Assembly: GCA_012518035.1 (NCBI GenBank)
Contig: JAAYTL010000046.1
Location: forward strand, 1 to 41,061
Length of the DNA stretch: 41,061 nucleotides
From: Tissierellia bacterium
Lineage (GTDB): Bacteria > Bacillota > Clostridia > Tissierellales > Tissierellaceae
Reading direction: 5' to 3'
The notes beneath the pieces are model-generated. The model was given only the letters and a program-made list of their open reading frames with translations. It was not told where the DNA came from and made no database searches. Position numbers and translations under genes: made by a program. Below, piece after piece: positions 24,663 through 32,610 of this stretch; the stretch's first letter is position 1, and each line of letters begins with the position of its first letter.

Positions 24663-25388
24663 ATGACTTTAGATGAAGGCAGGGATGATGATTTGGATAA
24701 GTTAAATGTTACCGTTAATTATATTGCCCATAGTGGGTTCACTGTGGAAACAGAAAATAGAGTCTTAATCTTTGATTACTTCAAGGGCCAGGTTGATATA
24801 GAGGATAGGGACAAGGATATATATGTCTTCTCCTCCCATGGCCATAGGGACCATTTTAACCCCATCGTCTTAGACTGGAAGAAGGACTTTAAAAATATCC
24901 ACTATATCCTAAGCAAGGATATAGATGTTGAAGAGGATAATAGTATTACCCTGATGGGACCATATAAGGAGTACTTCATAGATGGACTAAGGATTAAAAC
25001 CTTTGGCTCTACTGACCAAGGTGTATCCTTCCTGGTATCTGTTGATGGGCTCAACATATTTCACGCTGGTGACCTCCACTGGTGGTACTGGGAGCGCTAC
25101 TCTGAGATTGAGAAGATTAATATGGAGAATTCCTTTAAGATAAAGGTTAAGAGACTCAAGAATTCAGGCCTGGATATAGATATAGCCTTCTTTCCAGTAG
25201 ACCCCAGACTGGAAGATAACTTCCATCTAGGGGGAGAGTATTTCATTAGTGAAATCAGGCCAAAATATTTCTTCCCTATGCACTCTTGGGATAAGTATGA
25301 AATAATAGACGATTTTATCCACAAGGTGGCCTCACCCTATACCAAAATTGTGGATATAAATCACAAGAACCAAAACTTTAAACTATAG
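24663..25388 (+). CDS. MBL-fold metallohydrolase (UlaG-like)
   Basis: The 241-residue product carries the zinc signature SSHGHRDH (HxHxDH) near residue 60, a HAGDLHWW motif near 140 and a late MHSWD motif near 207, in the order typical of metallo-beta-lactamase-fold hydrolases of the UlaG/UPF0173 type. The substrate is unknown. No good ribosome binding site precedes the ATG at 24663. A TTG at 24693 has AGGG upstream and is an alternative start that would still keep the domain intact. It is monocistronic with a strong terminator. Confidence 0.88.
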   Translation: MTLDEGRDDDLDKLNVTVNYIAHSGFTVETENRVLIFDYFKGQVDIEDRDKDIYVFSSHGHRDHFNPIVLDWKKDFKNIHYILSKDIDVEEDNSITLMGPYKEYFIDGLRIKTFGSTDQGVSFLVSVDGLNIFHAGDLHWWYWERYSEIEKINMENSFKIKVKRLKNSGLDIDIAFFPVDPRLEDNFHLGGEYFISEIRPKYFFPMHSWDKYEIIDDFIHKVASPYTKIVDINHKNQNFKL

Positions 25389-25391
25389 GAA

Positions 25392-25422
25392 ACCCCCTAA
25401 ATCCAATCCAGATTTAGGGGGT
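25392..25422. terminator. Bidirectional terminator between MBL-fold and YczE-like genes
   Basis: ACCCCCTAAATC (25392-25403) pairs with GATTTAGGGGGT (25411-25422). It lies between convergent genes. Confidence 0.88.
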
Positions 25423-25425
25423 AGT

Positions 25426-26118
25426 TTATTCGAGGGGTTCTTCTTTTACCTTATTCCTATTATGGTACCATTCCTTTAAGAGCTTTATATCATCATGGAT
25501 AAACCTATGTTCCACGCCGCTTAGGTCAAACTTGAGCAACTTAAATATGTACTGCCAAACTGGTCCATTACCAAAGGCCATGATCAGGGTACCTATGCCT
25601 AGGTTGCCTCCAAGGGCAAAACCAATTGCCACTGCAGAAACCTCAATGGCAGATTTAATCAATCTAACAGACTTACCAGTTCTCTTGGTAAGTACAACCA
25701 ATAATCCATCCCTGGGACCTGCACCCCATCCTACCCCAACATAGAAATATACGGATAGACCATTGATAATCATACCTATAAACAAGAGAATCAAATTTGC
25801 TATAAAGCTATCGAAGGTTGGGACCACTTCATAAAACATCAATAAATCGATAAAGGTTCCGATTAAATACATATTGGCTATGGAGCCCCAGCCTATGGCC
25901 TGCCCCAAGAGTATATCTATGATAATTATTATAGCTCCACTATAGATATTAGCCCTTCCAACTGTAATCCCTGTAACATTTGATATACCTTGGTGGAAAA
26001 CATCCCAGGGGGCAACACCAATGGCGGCATTTAATATGCATACTGTTCCTAGTCCAAAAAGAAATAATCCAAATACAAGTCTAACAATTTTAAATGACAC
26101 TGTCTTAAATTTATTCAT
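25426..26118 (-). CDS. YczE/YyaS/YitT-family membrane protein
   Basis: The 230-residue integral membrane protein has about five helices with the family's repeated Gly-Pro motifs: GVAPWDVFHQGIS after helix 1 and GWGAGPRDGLLV in the middle, then FGNGPVWQY near the end. The C-terminal 35 residues are a charged cytoplasmic tail. The family is widespread in Firmicutes and its transport substrate is unknown. The ATG has only a distant GGAG (14 nt), so translation may be weak. It lies 95 nt after the PP-loop gene and may be co-transcribed. Confidence 0.85.
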   Translation of the reverse strand: MNKFKTVSFKIVRLVFGLFLFGLGTVCILNAAIGVAPWDVFHQGISNVTGITVGRANIYSGAIIIIIDILLGQAIGWGSIANMYLIGTFIDLLMFYEVVPTFDSFIANLILLFIGMIINGLSVYFYVGVGWGAGPRDGLLVVLTKRTGKSVRLIKSAIEVSAVAIGFALGGNLGIGTLIMAFGNGPVWQYIFKLLKFDLSGVEHRFIHDDIKLLKEWYHNRNKVKEEPLE

Positions 26119-26213
26119 ATTATCTTATCAACTCCATAGGACAATATTTTAACCCTGGTGTAAAACATATAGTGTCCGCTAAGCTAGTTCTTCTAATCAT
26201 CTTATCCCCCCAT

Positions 26214-27083
26214 CTAGTATTCATCTAGAAATGAATGTTTAACATCTCCCTCCTTCCAAGCGATGACGCCATCCATTTGTACATTTTCTAATGCCCTAAA
26301 AATATTTATTTCTAGATTATTAAACCTAGGTTTTAATTGCTCAATTAAATCCTTTATTTCAAACCTCTTATTACCTATCCTTTTTGCAGCCACCATACAG
26401 GCACAATTCAAAGGCCAGATACCACTGTTTTGTATAAACCTCTTAATATATTCCTCTTCTACCAAATAAAGTGGTCTTATGAGTTCCATATTTTCAAAGT
26501 TTTGGGCCTTTAACTTGGGCATCATGGTCTTAACAGTCCCAGCACAAAATAGATTCAAAAGGGTAGTCTCTATTACATCATTAAAATGATGGCCTAGGGC
26601 CAGCTTGTTACACCCTAGTTCTTGGGCCTTGCTATATAGGGCCCCCCTCCTCATACGGGCACACATATAGCAGGGATAGTCACCTGCTATCCTATCTGCA
26701 ACCTCAAATACATCTGTCCTATATATCTCCACGGGTATATTAAGGTATTGGCAGTTTTCCTCCAATAGTTTCCTAACTTCAGGATGGTAGCCAGGGTCCA
26801 TGGCAATAAATTCTAATTCAAAGTTTTGCCTGCCATACCTATGCAGCTCTTGAAATAGCTTGGCCATCAAAAGGCTATCCTTACCTCCAGATATGGCTAC
26901 AGCTATTTTATCTCCATCCTCTATAAGCTCATATTCCTTTATAGCCTTAATAAACTTAACCCAGATGTGCTTTCTATAGGTCTTAACAATACTTCTCTCT
27001 ATCTCCTTTAGAGGTTTTTTATCATTAAAGGGAATCAGCTCTTCACATCCTGTCCCCGGAAAATCAGTATCTCTTGCCTCCAA
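26214..27083 (-). CDS. TtcA-like PP-loop ATPase (tRNA 2-thiolation family)
   Basis: The product is about 289 residues. The PP-loop SGGKDS near residue 68 adenylates the tRNA base, the CYMCARMRRG pair near 140 and Cys near 228 (NCACMVA) are the likely [4Fe-4S] ligands, and GHHFNDVIETTLLNLF is the family block that follows. TtcA makes 2-thiocytidine in tRNA; related TtuA/Ncs6-type enzymes thiolate uridine, so the exact target is uncertain. It carries an N-terminal extension of about 55 residues before the usual start. A TTG at 27083, 8 nt after GGAG, is preferred; the GTG at 27092 overlaps that site. Confidence 0.85.
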   Translation of the reverse strand: MEARDTDFPGTGCEELIPFNDKKPLKEIERSIVKTYRKHIWVKFIKAIKEYELIEDGDKIAVAISGGKDSLLMAKLFQELHRYGRQNFELEFIAMDPGYHPEVRKLLEENCQYLNIPVEIYRTDVFEVADRIAGDYPCYMCARMRRGALYSKAQELGCNKLALGHHFNDVIETTLLNLFCAGTVKTMMPKLKAQNFENMELIRPLYLVEEEYIKRFIQNSGIWPLNCACMVAAKRIGNKRFEIKDLIEQLKPRFNNLEINIFRALENVQMDGVIAWKEGDVKHSFLDEY

Positions 27084-27227
27084 AATATTCACTCCATTCT
27101 AATCAGTCATGCCTAGATATATGGACTCTTCAGCCTTGAAAAACCCATAGGATTAGCCTTTTATCTAAGCCACATTAACACTATCTTATATTATCTAGGC
27201 CTTAAAAACAAGTTAGAACAAATGGAC

Positions 27228-28316
27228 CTAGACATTGAATCTAAAGTTTATTATATCCCCATCCTGGACTATATAATCCTTGCCCTCCAAGGTAACAAGC
27301 CCCTTCTCCTTAGCCTTCTGTCTAGAGCCATACTCTTTAAGGTCCTTAAACCTTAAGACCTCAGCCCTAATAAAGCCCTTCTCAATATCAGAGTGGATCT
27401 TTCCTGCAGCCTTTTTAGCCGTGATTCCCTTCTTGATTGGCCAGGCTCTTACCTCATCCTCTCCAGAGGTTAAGAATGAAATCAAGCCTAAGAGGTCATA
27501 GGCAGTTCTAGCCAGCTTATCCAGACCAGTTTCTTCTATCCCTAGTTCCTCCATAAAGAGCTTCCTATCCTCTTCATCTAGCTGGGAAATCTCCTGCTCA
27601 GTCTTGGCACAGACTTCAATAAGTGGAGTAGATGTTTCTTGGGAAAACTTGTATAAGTCATCCTTCCGCGGATAATCCCCCTCCATCAACTGGTCCTCGT
27701 CTATGTTTACCACCAAAATCATAGGCTGCTCTGAAAGAAAGGAAAAGGTCTTTAAAAGCTCCCTCTCCCTATCATCCAGGGATAGGTTATGGATTAGGAG
27801 CCCATTTTCCAAGCCCTCCCTACACTTCTTTAGGACCTCTAGCTCTTCCAGGTTTTCCTTGGTGACCTTCTTTGAGCTTTCAATCCTCTCTATTCGGTTT
27901 TCGATAACAGACAAATCTGCAAAAAGTAACTCCATATTTATGGTTTCTATATCCCTCATGGGGTTAATGTAACCCTCTTCATGGATAACTTGATCATTTT
28001 CAAATACCCTGATTATGTGAGCCAGGGCATCTGTCTTCCTTATATTATCTAAGAATTGATTTCCTACACCCTTACCGGTACTGGCCCCTTTAGAAAGTCC
28101 AGGCACATCTATTACCTCAATGGTAGCATAGGTGGTTTTCTTAGGCCTATACATATCACTTAGGAAATCTATTCTCTCATCGGGTATCTTGGCGATTCCA
28201 TGATTAGCCTCTACTTTTCCTGTGGAGAAGGCTGCTACTTCCATATCCAAACCTGTTAATAGATTAAACAAGGTGGTCTTTCCTACTGATGGTAATCCTA
28301 CTAATCCTATCTTCAT
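27228..28316 (-). CDS. YchF-like ATPase (Obg family), divergent paralogue
   Basis: The 362-residue protein has the YchF layout: P-loop GLPSVGKTT, G3 as DVPG (the canonical copy has DIAG), nucleotide specificity motif NIDE (the NxxE that favours ATP over GTP), a helical insert, and a C-terminal TGS domain ending in YIVQDGDIINFRFNV. The switch region GLSKGASTGKGVGN is altered from the usual GLVKGAS-GEGLGN, and the sequence before it (TGKVEANHGIAK) lacks the conserved YPFCTIEPN. It is divergent from the canonical copy. Partner and role unknown; it is probably a specialised ribosome- or stress-associated ATPase. Confidence 0.9.
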   Translation of the reverse strand: MKIGLVGLPSVGKTTLFNLLTGLDMEVAAFSTGKVEANHGIAKIPDERIDFLSDMYRPKKTTYATIEVIDVPGLSKGASTGKGVGNQFLDNIRKTDALAHIIRVFENDQVIHEEGYINPMRDIETINMELLFADLSVIENRIERIESSKKVTKENLEELEVLKKCREGLENGLLIHNLSLDDRERELLKTFSFLSEQPMILVVNIDEDQLMEGDYPRKDDLYKFSQETSTPLIEVCAKTEQEISQLDEEDRKLFMEELGIEETGLDKLARTAYDLLGLISFLTSGEDEVRAWPIKKGITAKKAAGKIHSDIEKGFIRAEVLRFKDLKEYGSRQKAKEKGLVTLEGKDYIVQDGDIINFRFNV

Positions 28317-28444
28317 ACCTTCCGCAGAATAAAATATATCCTGCTAGCTCATCTCCTTTCCTATTCTAAAAAGCTTTCCCTTGGTTATTATAATCCTATA
28401 ATATCACAAAATTTAGAATAATGATTCGGTGTTTCATAATTATT

Positions 28445-28473
28445 TTGCAGCAGATTAATTTATATAGTATAAT
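28445..28473 (+). promoter_or_regulatory. Promoter of ychF
   Basis: TTGCAG (28445-28450), a 17-nt spacer and a perfect TATAAT (28468-28473), 57 nt before the ychF ATG. Confidence 0.75.
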
Positions 28474-28530
28474 GATTTCTTGTGGTTAATTTTAAAACAA
28501 GAAGATTATATATACAGAAAGGAAAGATAC

Positions 28531-29622
28531 ATGAAACTTGGAATCGTAGGCCTACCCAATGTAGGCAAGAGCACATTATTTAACGCAATCACTCAGGCAG
28601 GAGCTGAATCTGCCAACTATCCCTTCTGCACCATAGAGCCCAATATAGGTGTGGTTGATGTACCAGATGATAGGCTTGAAAAGCTAGCTAAAATCCATCA
28701 GTCCAAGAGGATAATCCCCACATCCATAGAATTCTGTGATATCGCAGGCTTGGTTAAGGGGGCCAGTGGCGGGGAAGGTTTGGGAAATAAATTCCTGTCC
28801 CATATCAGGGAGGTTGATGCCATAGTCCATGTGGTAAGGTGCTTTGAAAACCCTGATATAGTCCATGTTAATGGTGATATCGACCCCATAAGGGACATAG
28901 AGATAATAAATACGGAGCTATTACTATCAGACATGGAGCTATTGGAGAGAAGACTAGAAAGAAGCTCCAGGGCTGCTAAGGGTAACAAGGAGCTCTTAGC
29001 TGAAGTTAAACTTATCGAGGCCATTCTGAACCATGTAGGGGAGGGTAAGTCCATCAGGACCATGGAGCTATCTGAGGAAGACAATAACCTGATTAAATCC
29101 TTCAACCTACTTAGCTCAAAACCCATTATCTATGTGGCCAATGTTAGCGAAGATGAGCTTTTAGACAGCCATGATAATGAATATGTAAATAGGGTTAGGG
29201 AGTATGCCCAGGAGGAAGAGGCTGAAGTAATAGCCGTCAGTGCAGAGATAGAAGAGGAAATAGCCCAACTAGATGAAGAGGAAAAGGCTGAGTTTCTAAA
29301 GGAGTTAGGACTGGAGAAGTCAGGCTTAGATAAGCTGATCCAGGCCAGCTATAAGCTATTAGGCCTCATAAGCTTCCTGACTGCTGGTCCTATGGAAACC
29401 AGGGCCTGGACTATCAAAAAGGGAACCCCTGCTCCTGAAGCAGCAGGTAAAATCCATTCAGATATGGAAAGGGGCTTCATCAGGGCAGAGACCATATCCA
29501 TCGATGACCTAATGGCCTGTGGCAGCATGGCAGCTGCTAGGGAAAAGGGCCTTATTAGAATCGAAGGGAAGGACTATATAATGCAGGACGGAGATGTTGT
29601 CTTGTTTAGGTTCAATGTATAG
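28531..29622 (+). CDS. ychF: Redox-regulated ribosome-associated ATPase YchF
   Basis: The product is 363 residues, the standard YchF length. It has P-loop GLPNVGKST, the conserved YPFCTIEPN segment, DIAGLVKGASGGEGLGN switch, ATP-type NVSE motif, coiled-coil insert, and C-terminal TGS domain ending in YIMQDGDVVLFRFNV. The protein binds the ribosome and hydrolyses ATP, and is linked to stress responses and leaderless-mRNA selection. The ATG at 28531, behind AAAGGAAAG, matches the family start; the longer frame from 28480 adds residues with no homology. It lies head-to-head with its paralogue. Confidence 0.96.
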   Translation: MKLGIVGLPNVGKSTLFNAITQAGAESANYPFCTIEPNIGVVDVPDDRLEKLAKIHQSKRIIPTSIEFCDIAGLVKGASGGEGLGNKFLSHIREVDAIVHVVRCFENPDIVHVNGDIDPIRDIEIINTELLLSDMELLERRLERSSRAAKGNKELLAEVKLIEAILNHVGEGKSIRTMELSEEDNNLIKSFNLLSSKPIIYVANVSEDELLDSHDNEYVNRVREYAQEEEAEVIAVSAEIEEEIAQLDEEEKAEFLKELGLEKSGLDKLIQASYKLLGLISFLTAGPMETRAWTIKKGTPAPEAAGKIHSDMERGFIRAETISIDDLMACGSMAAAREKGLIRIEGKDYIMQDGDVVLFRFNV

Positions 29623-29710
29623 ATAAACCATATTTTCCCAAATGGTTAACCATTCCTTTGATGGTTATTTATAGTATAATAGAAATATCACTATTTTTGA
29701 GGAGATATAA

Positions 29711-30841
29711 ATGGAAGGTAGCGTACTTTTTAAGACCGGTACTTTAAAAGGCCAGAAGACCAATAGATGGGTAGTGACTTTTTCCCTTCTTGGATTAGCC
29801 CTGGGTGTAAGGATTCTCTTAATCCTGGCTTCAAAAAGTCCCCATTTGGTTGAGAGATTCTATTCTGCAAGCCTATATCCATATATTGCTAGAATTCTAG
29901 GCTTTGTAAGTGGACTCATACCCTTTTCCATAGCTGAGTTTGTTCTGCTTACAATACCTATATTTATCATATTTGCCCTCTATATCATCATCAGGAGGCC
30001 TAGATATATTCTTTCTAATTCTAAGAGGATATTTCACTATACAGTAAGGCTACTTGCCCTTGGATATATTCTTTTCTATCTCTTATGGGGTTTCAACTAT
30101 TTTAGGCTGGATTATCTAAGCCTGTCCCATATGAGTAAGTCGACTACTAGTTACCATGACTTAAAGGAATTAACGTCCATCATGATAGAAAGGACAAATG
30201 ATTTAAGGGAGGCCTTACCTGAAGATGAGAAGGGCTTATTGTTAGTTGAGGAAGATATTCATGAATTAGGTAGGATAGCCAATAAGGGGTTTTTAGACTA
30301 CAAGGTGGGCAAGATAGATTTAGGGGAAATTCATGGTCGAATTAAACCAGTCTTCCTATCCAAGTATATGAGTTATACGGGAATAACTGGTATCTATATC
30401 CCCTTTACTTCGGAGCCAACTGTCAATACCCATATTCCTAGACATAACCTTCTATCTACAATTTCCCATGAGATTGCCCACCAAAAAGGCTTTGCCAGGG
30501 AAGATGAGGCCAACTTCATTGCCTATAAGGCCAATACCAGTAATCCAGATAAGAGGTTCCAGTATTCTGGCTATTATCTGGCCATGACCTACTTAATAAA
30601 TGAGGTCTACAGGGAAAACCTAGATGATTATGCCACCCTTTATGATTCAATTAGCGAAGAAGTAAAGAGGGACATGAGTTATGCTAGGGAGTACTGGAAG
30701 GCTAGGGAAGGCAAGGTTAAGGAGTCTGCCAACAAGATGAATGATAACTATCTAAAGGCCAACTATCAAGAAGATGGGGTTAGAAGCTATAATGGAGTTG
30801 TAAAATTATTGTTAGCTGAATATAAGTCAGGGAAAAATTAA
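29711..30841 (+). CDS. DUF3810 membrane protein with metallopeptidase motif
   Basis: The 376-residue product has three hydrophobic segments in the first 135 residues, then an extracellular or cytoplasmic domain with the zinc-peptidase motif HEIAH followed by E (SHEIAHQKGFAREDEANFIAY), typical of DUF3810. The family is thought to be a membrane metallopeptidase, but no substrate is known. All three zinc-binding positions (two His and the Glu in EDEANF) are present. GAGGAG precedes the ATG. It is transcribed alone, 88 nt after ychF. Confidence 0.85.
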   Translation: MEGSVLFKTGTLKGQKTNRWVVTFSLLGLALGVRILLILASKSPHLVERFYSASLYPYIARILGFVSGLIPFSIAEFVLLTIPIFIIFALYIIIRRPRYILSNSKRIFHYTVRLLALGYILFYLLWGFNYFRLDYLSLSHMSKSTTSYHDLKELTSIMIERTNDLREALPEDEKGLLLVEEDIHELGRIANKGFLDYKVGKIDLGEIHGRIKPVFLSKYMSYTGITGIYIPFTSEPTVNTHIPRHNLLSTISHEIAHQKGFAREDEANFIAYKANTSNPDKRFQYSGYYLAMTYLINEVYRENLDDYATLYDSISEEVKRDMSYAREYWKAREGKVKESANKMNDNYLKANYQEDGVRSYNGVVKLLLAEYKSGKN

Positions 30842-30852
30842 TAGCCATATGC

Positions 30853-30879
30853 AAAAACCCCAGTTTAACTGGGGTTTTT
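30853..30879. terminator. Bidirectional terminator between DUF3810 and tlp genes
   Basis: AAAAACCCCAG (30853-30863) pairs with CTGGGGTTTTT (30869-30879) around a 5-nt loop, between convergent genes. Confidence 0.92.
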
Positions 30880-30895
30880 TACTTCTTCATTCTAC

Positions 30896-31135
30896 CTATT
30901 TAAAATTGTCGTCTCTTCTAGCGTGTAGGGCTTCGTCTCTTATCTCCTTCTTCATTCCCTTAAGAGATTCTAACCTTCTTTTGTTCTTCTCCCTTAGATT
31001 CCGTTTGGTCTTTTCATCATCAGTTATGGCTATCATTTCCTCAGCCAGTCTATAATTCTTGATTGTATTATCTATGTTTTCTTGGATTTTATCTACGTTA
31101 TCCCTTCTATCATCTGGCTTTGGTTTGTTCCTCAT
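30896..31135 (-). CDS. tlp: Small acid-soluble spore protein Tlp
   Basis: The product is about 79 residues, charged and helical. It has the Tlp pattern KPDDRRDNVDKIQENIDNTI, the central AEEMIAITDDEKTK and the closing EKNKRRLESLKGMKKEIRDEA. Family knowledge: Tlp is a small spore-core protein made in the forespore. The ATG at 31135 follows AAGGTG by 5 nt. A sigma-G-like promoter lies just upstream and resembles that of the alpha/beta SASP gene 0.8 kb away. Its presence shows that the organism sporulates. Confidence 0.9.
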   Translation of the reverse strand: MRNKPKPDDRRDNVDKIQENIDNTIKNYRLAEEMIAITDDEKTKRNLREKNKRRLESLKGMKKEIRDEALHARRDDNFK

Positions 31136-31170
31136 CAAATCACCTTCTGTTTAATATTTTTGTATATTAT

Positions 31171-31199
31171 TATCTTGCCTAGCCAGGTGATTTTTATCC
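31171..31199 (-). promoter_or_regulatory. Sigma-G-like forespore promoter of tlp
   Basis: On the minus strand GGATA (31199 to 31195), a 17-nt spacer, then CAAGATA (31177 to 31171). It approaches the sigma-G consensus GHATR / CATNHTA and is shared in layout with the SASP promoter at 31969-31997. Confidence 0.5.
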
Positions 31200-31217
31200 T
31201 TAGAAAAATTTAGCTTA

Positions 31218-31661
31218 TCAGCCTCTAGATTTAAAGATGACGACTCCCACAATCATAACAATTAGTCCAATGAGTTTTGAAAGGTCAAAGGGGATTTTTT
31301 CTGTCCCAAAAAGGCCAAAGCTATCTATGATGGTTGCAAATAACAATTGGGCAATCACCATTAAGGATACAGTTAATGAAGCTCCTACAAGAGTCACACT
31401 ATTGGCAACAGAAAAGATTATAAACACACCAAAGACACCTGCCAATAAATAGACCTTATTGACATCTGCCAGGCCTTTTAAGCTCCCGCTGCCAAATGCA
31501 AATACCATGAGGGTAGCAAATATAAGTCCTACCAGGTGTACAACCATGGTTGTTTCCCACATGCCAAGTTTTTCACTTATTTTTGCAGAAAATACATTTT
31601 GAGTGGCTACTACCATACCTGCCAATATAGCATAAAACATACCAATATAAAATTTATCCAT
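31218..31661 (-). CDS. DMT-superfamily transporter, single-domain (DUF606/YdcZ type)
   Basis: The 147-residue membrane protein has five hydrophobic helices, starting FYIGMFYAILAGMVVATQNVFSAKISEKLG, with a late MVIAQLLFATIIDSFGLFG block, matching DUF606 half-transporters. Such proteins act as dimers or with a second half-protein; no partner gene is adjacent. The substrate is unknown. A GGGAG site precedes the ATG. It is transcribed between two spore genes but has its own promoter-like TATAAT upstream. Confidence 0.88.
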   Translation of the reverse strand: MDKFYIGMFYAILAGMVVATQNVFSAKISEKLGMWETTMVVHLVGLIFATLMVFAFGSGSLKGLADVNKVYLLAGVFGVFIIFSVANSVTLVGASLTVSLMVIAQLLFATIIDSFGLFGTEKIPFDLSKLIGLIVMIVGVVIFKSRG

Positions 31662-31703
31662 TTCCTTCTCCCTTTATCGTTATATGGTATATTATAACAT
31701 AAA

Positions 31704-31726
31704 AAGCCCCCACTACATGAGGGCTT
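31704..31726 (-). terminator. Terminator of the SASP gene
   Basis: AAGCCC (31704-31709) pairs with GGGCTT (31721-31726), the stem extending by C-G next to the loop. On the minus strand it ends in TTTTT. Confidence 0.75.
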
Positions 31727-31732
31727 GAAAGA

Positions 31733-31939
31733 TTATTTATTCCTTGTAATTAGCTGTTTTTCTCCCATTTCTACTAGCTTCCTGGTCATAATACCACCTA
31801 CAGGACCAGCAGTAAAAATGTTGTTTATGGAGTTTTCGTTATTATTCATTTTATTCTCTATACCCATCTCCCTGGCTATTTCTAACTTCATCTCATTAAG
31901 AGCCCTTCTAGCATTGGGATCTAAGAAGTTCTTGGACAT
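31733..31939 (-). CDS. Alpha/beta-type small acid-soluble spore protein
   Basis: The 68-residue product carries the germination protease recognition segment LEIAREMG and the DNA-binding block GPVGGIMTRKLVEMGEKQL of the alpha/beta SASP family. These proteins coat forespore DNA and protect it from UV and heat, and are degraded at germination. GAGGTG precedes the ATG, and a sigma-G-like promoter lies about 30 nt upstream. Length and motifs are normal for a minor SASP. Confidence 0.93.
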   Translation of the reverse strand: MSKNFLDPNARRALNEMKLEIAREMGIENKMNNNENSINNIFTAGPVGGIMTRKLVEMGEKQLITRNK

Positions 31940-31968
31940 GCTATCACCTCGTTATCCTTATTCCTATT

Positions 31969-31997
31969 TAGCTTGCCTAACTAGGATCTATTAATAC
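31969..31997 (-). promoter_or_regulatory. Sigma-G-like forespore promoter of the SASP gene
   Basis: On the minus strand GTATT (31997 to 31993), a 17-nt spacer, then CAAGCTA (31975 to 31969). Around the -10 it shares TAGGCAAG-N-TAA with the tlp promoter. Confidence 0.5.
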
Positions 31998-32052
31998 CAG
32001 GTAGTTATTAGAAGTTTTAATAGTTTTTAACTAAATTTTAGGGTAAGATAAA

Positions 32053-32061
32053 GGGGGGGGG
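32053..32061 (+). repeat. G9 homopolymer next to the msrB ribosome binding site
   Basis: Nine consecutive G, rare in this AT-rich DNA, run into the Shine-Dalgarno GGGGAG, 11-19 nt before the msrB ATG. Length variation here would not shift the SD-to-ATG distance, but it could alter SD strength or mRNA structure. Confidence 0.7.
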
Positions 32062-32071
32062 AGATGATAGT

Positions 32072-32521
32072 ATGGATAAAAAATACACTAAACCAAATCA
32101 AGAGGAAATTAAGAAAAAACTTAATGAACTAGAGTATAGGGTAACCCAAGAGGATGCCACCGAAAGACCCTTCACCCACGAGTATAATGACCTATATGAG
32201 GATGGTATCTATGTGGACATAGTCTCGGGTGAGCCTCTTTTTTGCTCTAGAGACAAGTATGATGCTGGCTGTGGCTGGCCTAGTTTTACCAAGCCCATAG
32301 ACGATGTGGAGATTATTGAGAAATTGGACACATCCCATGGAAGGATACGTACCGAAGTAAGAAGCCAGTATGCTGATTCCCATCTGGGCCATGTCTTCAA
32401 TGATGGTCCAAAGGATAGGGGAGGATTAAGATACTGTATCAATGGGGCTGCCTTGAGGTTTATCAAGAAAGAGGACCTGGAAAAGGAAGGCTATGGAGTG
32501 TATTTAAAATTATTTGAATAA
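32072..32521 (+). CDS. msrB: Peptide-methionine (R)-S-oxide reductase
   Basis: The 149-residue product covers one MsrB domain: [24 protein letters not shown], the CGWPSF block, SHLGHVF and the catalytic Cys in [11 protein letters not shown]. It reduces methionine-R-sulfoxide in proteins. The CxxC zinc pairs of zinc-type MsrB are absent; the extra Cys in [12 protein letters not shown] could serve as resolving Cys. It stands alone with no msrA nearby. GGGGAG lies 8 nt before the ATG and merges with the G9 run. Confidence 0.95.
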   Translation: MDKKYTKPNQEEIKKKLNELEYRVTQEDATERPFTHEYNDLYEDGIYVDIVSGEPLFCSRDKYDAGCGWPSFTKPIDDVEIIEKLDTSHGRIRTEVRSQYADSHLGHVFNDGPKDRGGLRYCINGAALRFIKKEDLEKEGYGVYLKLFE

Positions 32522-32551
32522 AAAAGATTCAGCTGAGTTACCTACCATGAA

Positions 32552-32592
32552 AAAACCCAAGTATACAAGAATCCTTGTATTCCTTGGGTTTT
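32552..32592 (-). terminator. Terminator of the siderophore operon (and of msrB)
   Basis: AAAACCCAAG (32552-32561) pairs with CTTGGGTTTT (32583-32592), with an inner ACAAG/CTTGT extension. It may act in both directions. Confidence 0.8.
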
Positions 32593-32610
32593 ATCTATTA
32601 TATAGGGGTT

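Noticed and set aside
27093-27227. Possible small gene or RNA between the TtcA-like and YchF-like genes
   Set aside because: I see no ORF with a ribosome binding site, no strong hairpin and no RNA gene signature; only weak CTAGG/CCTAG pairing.
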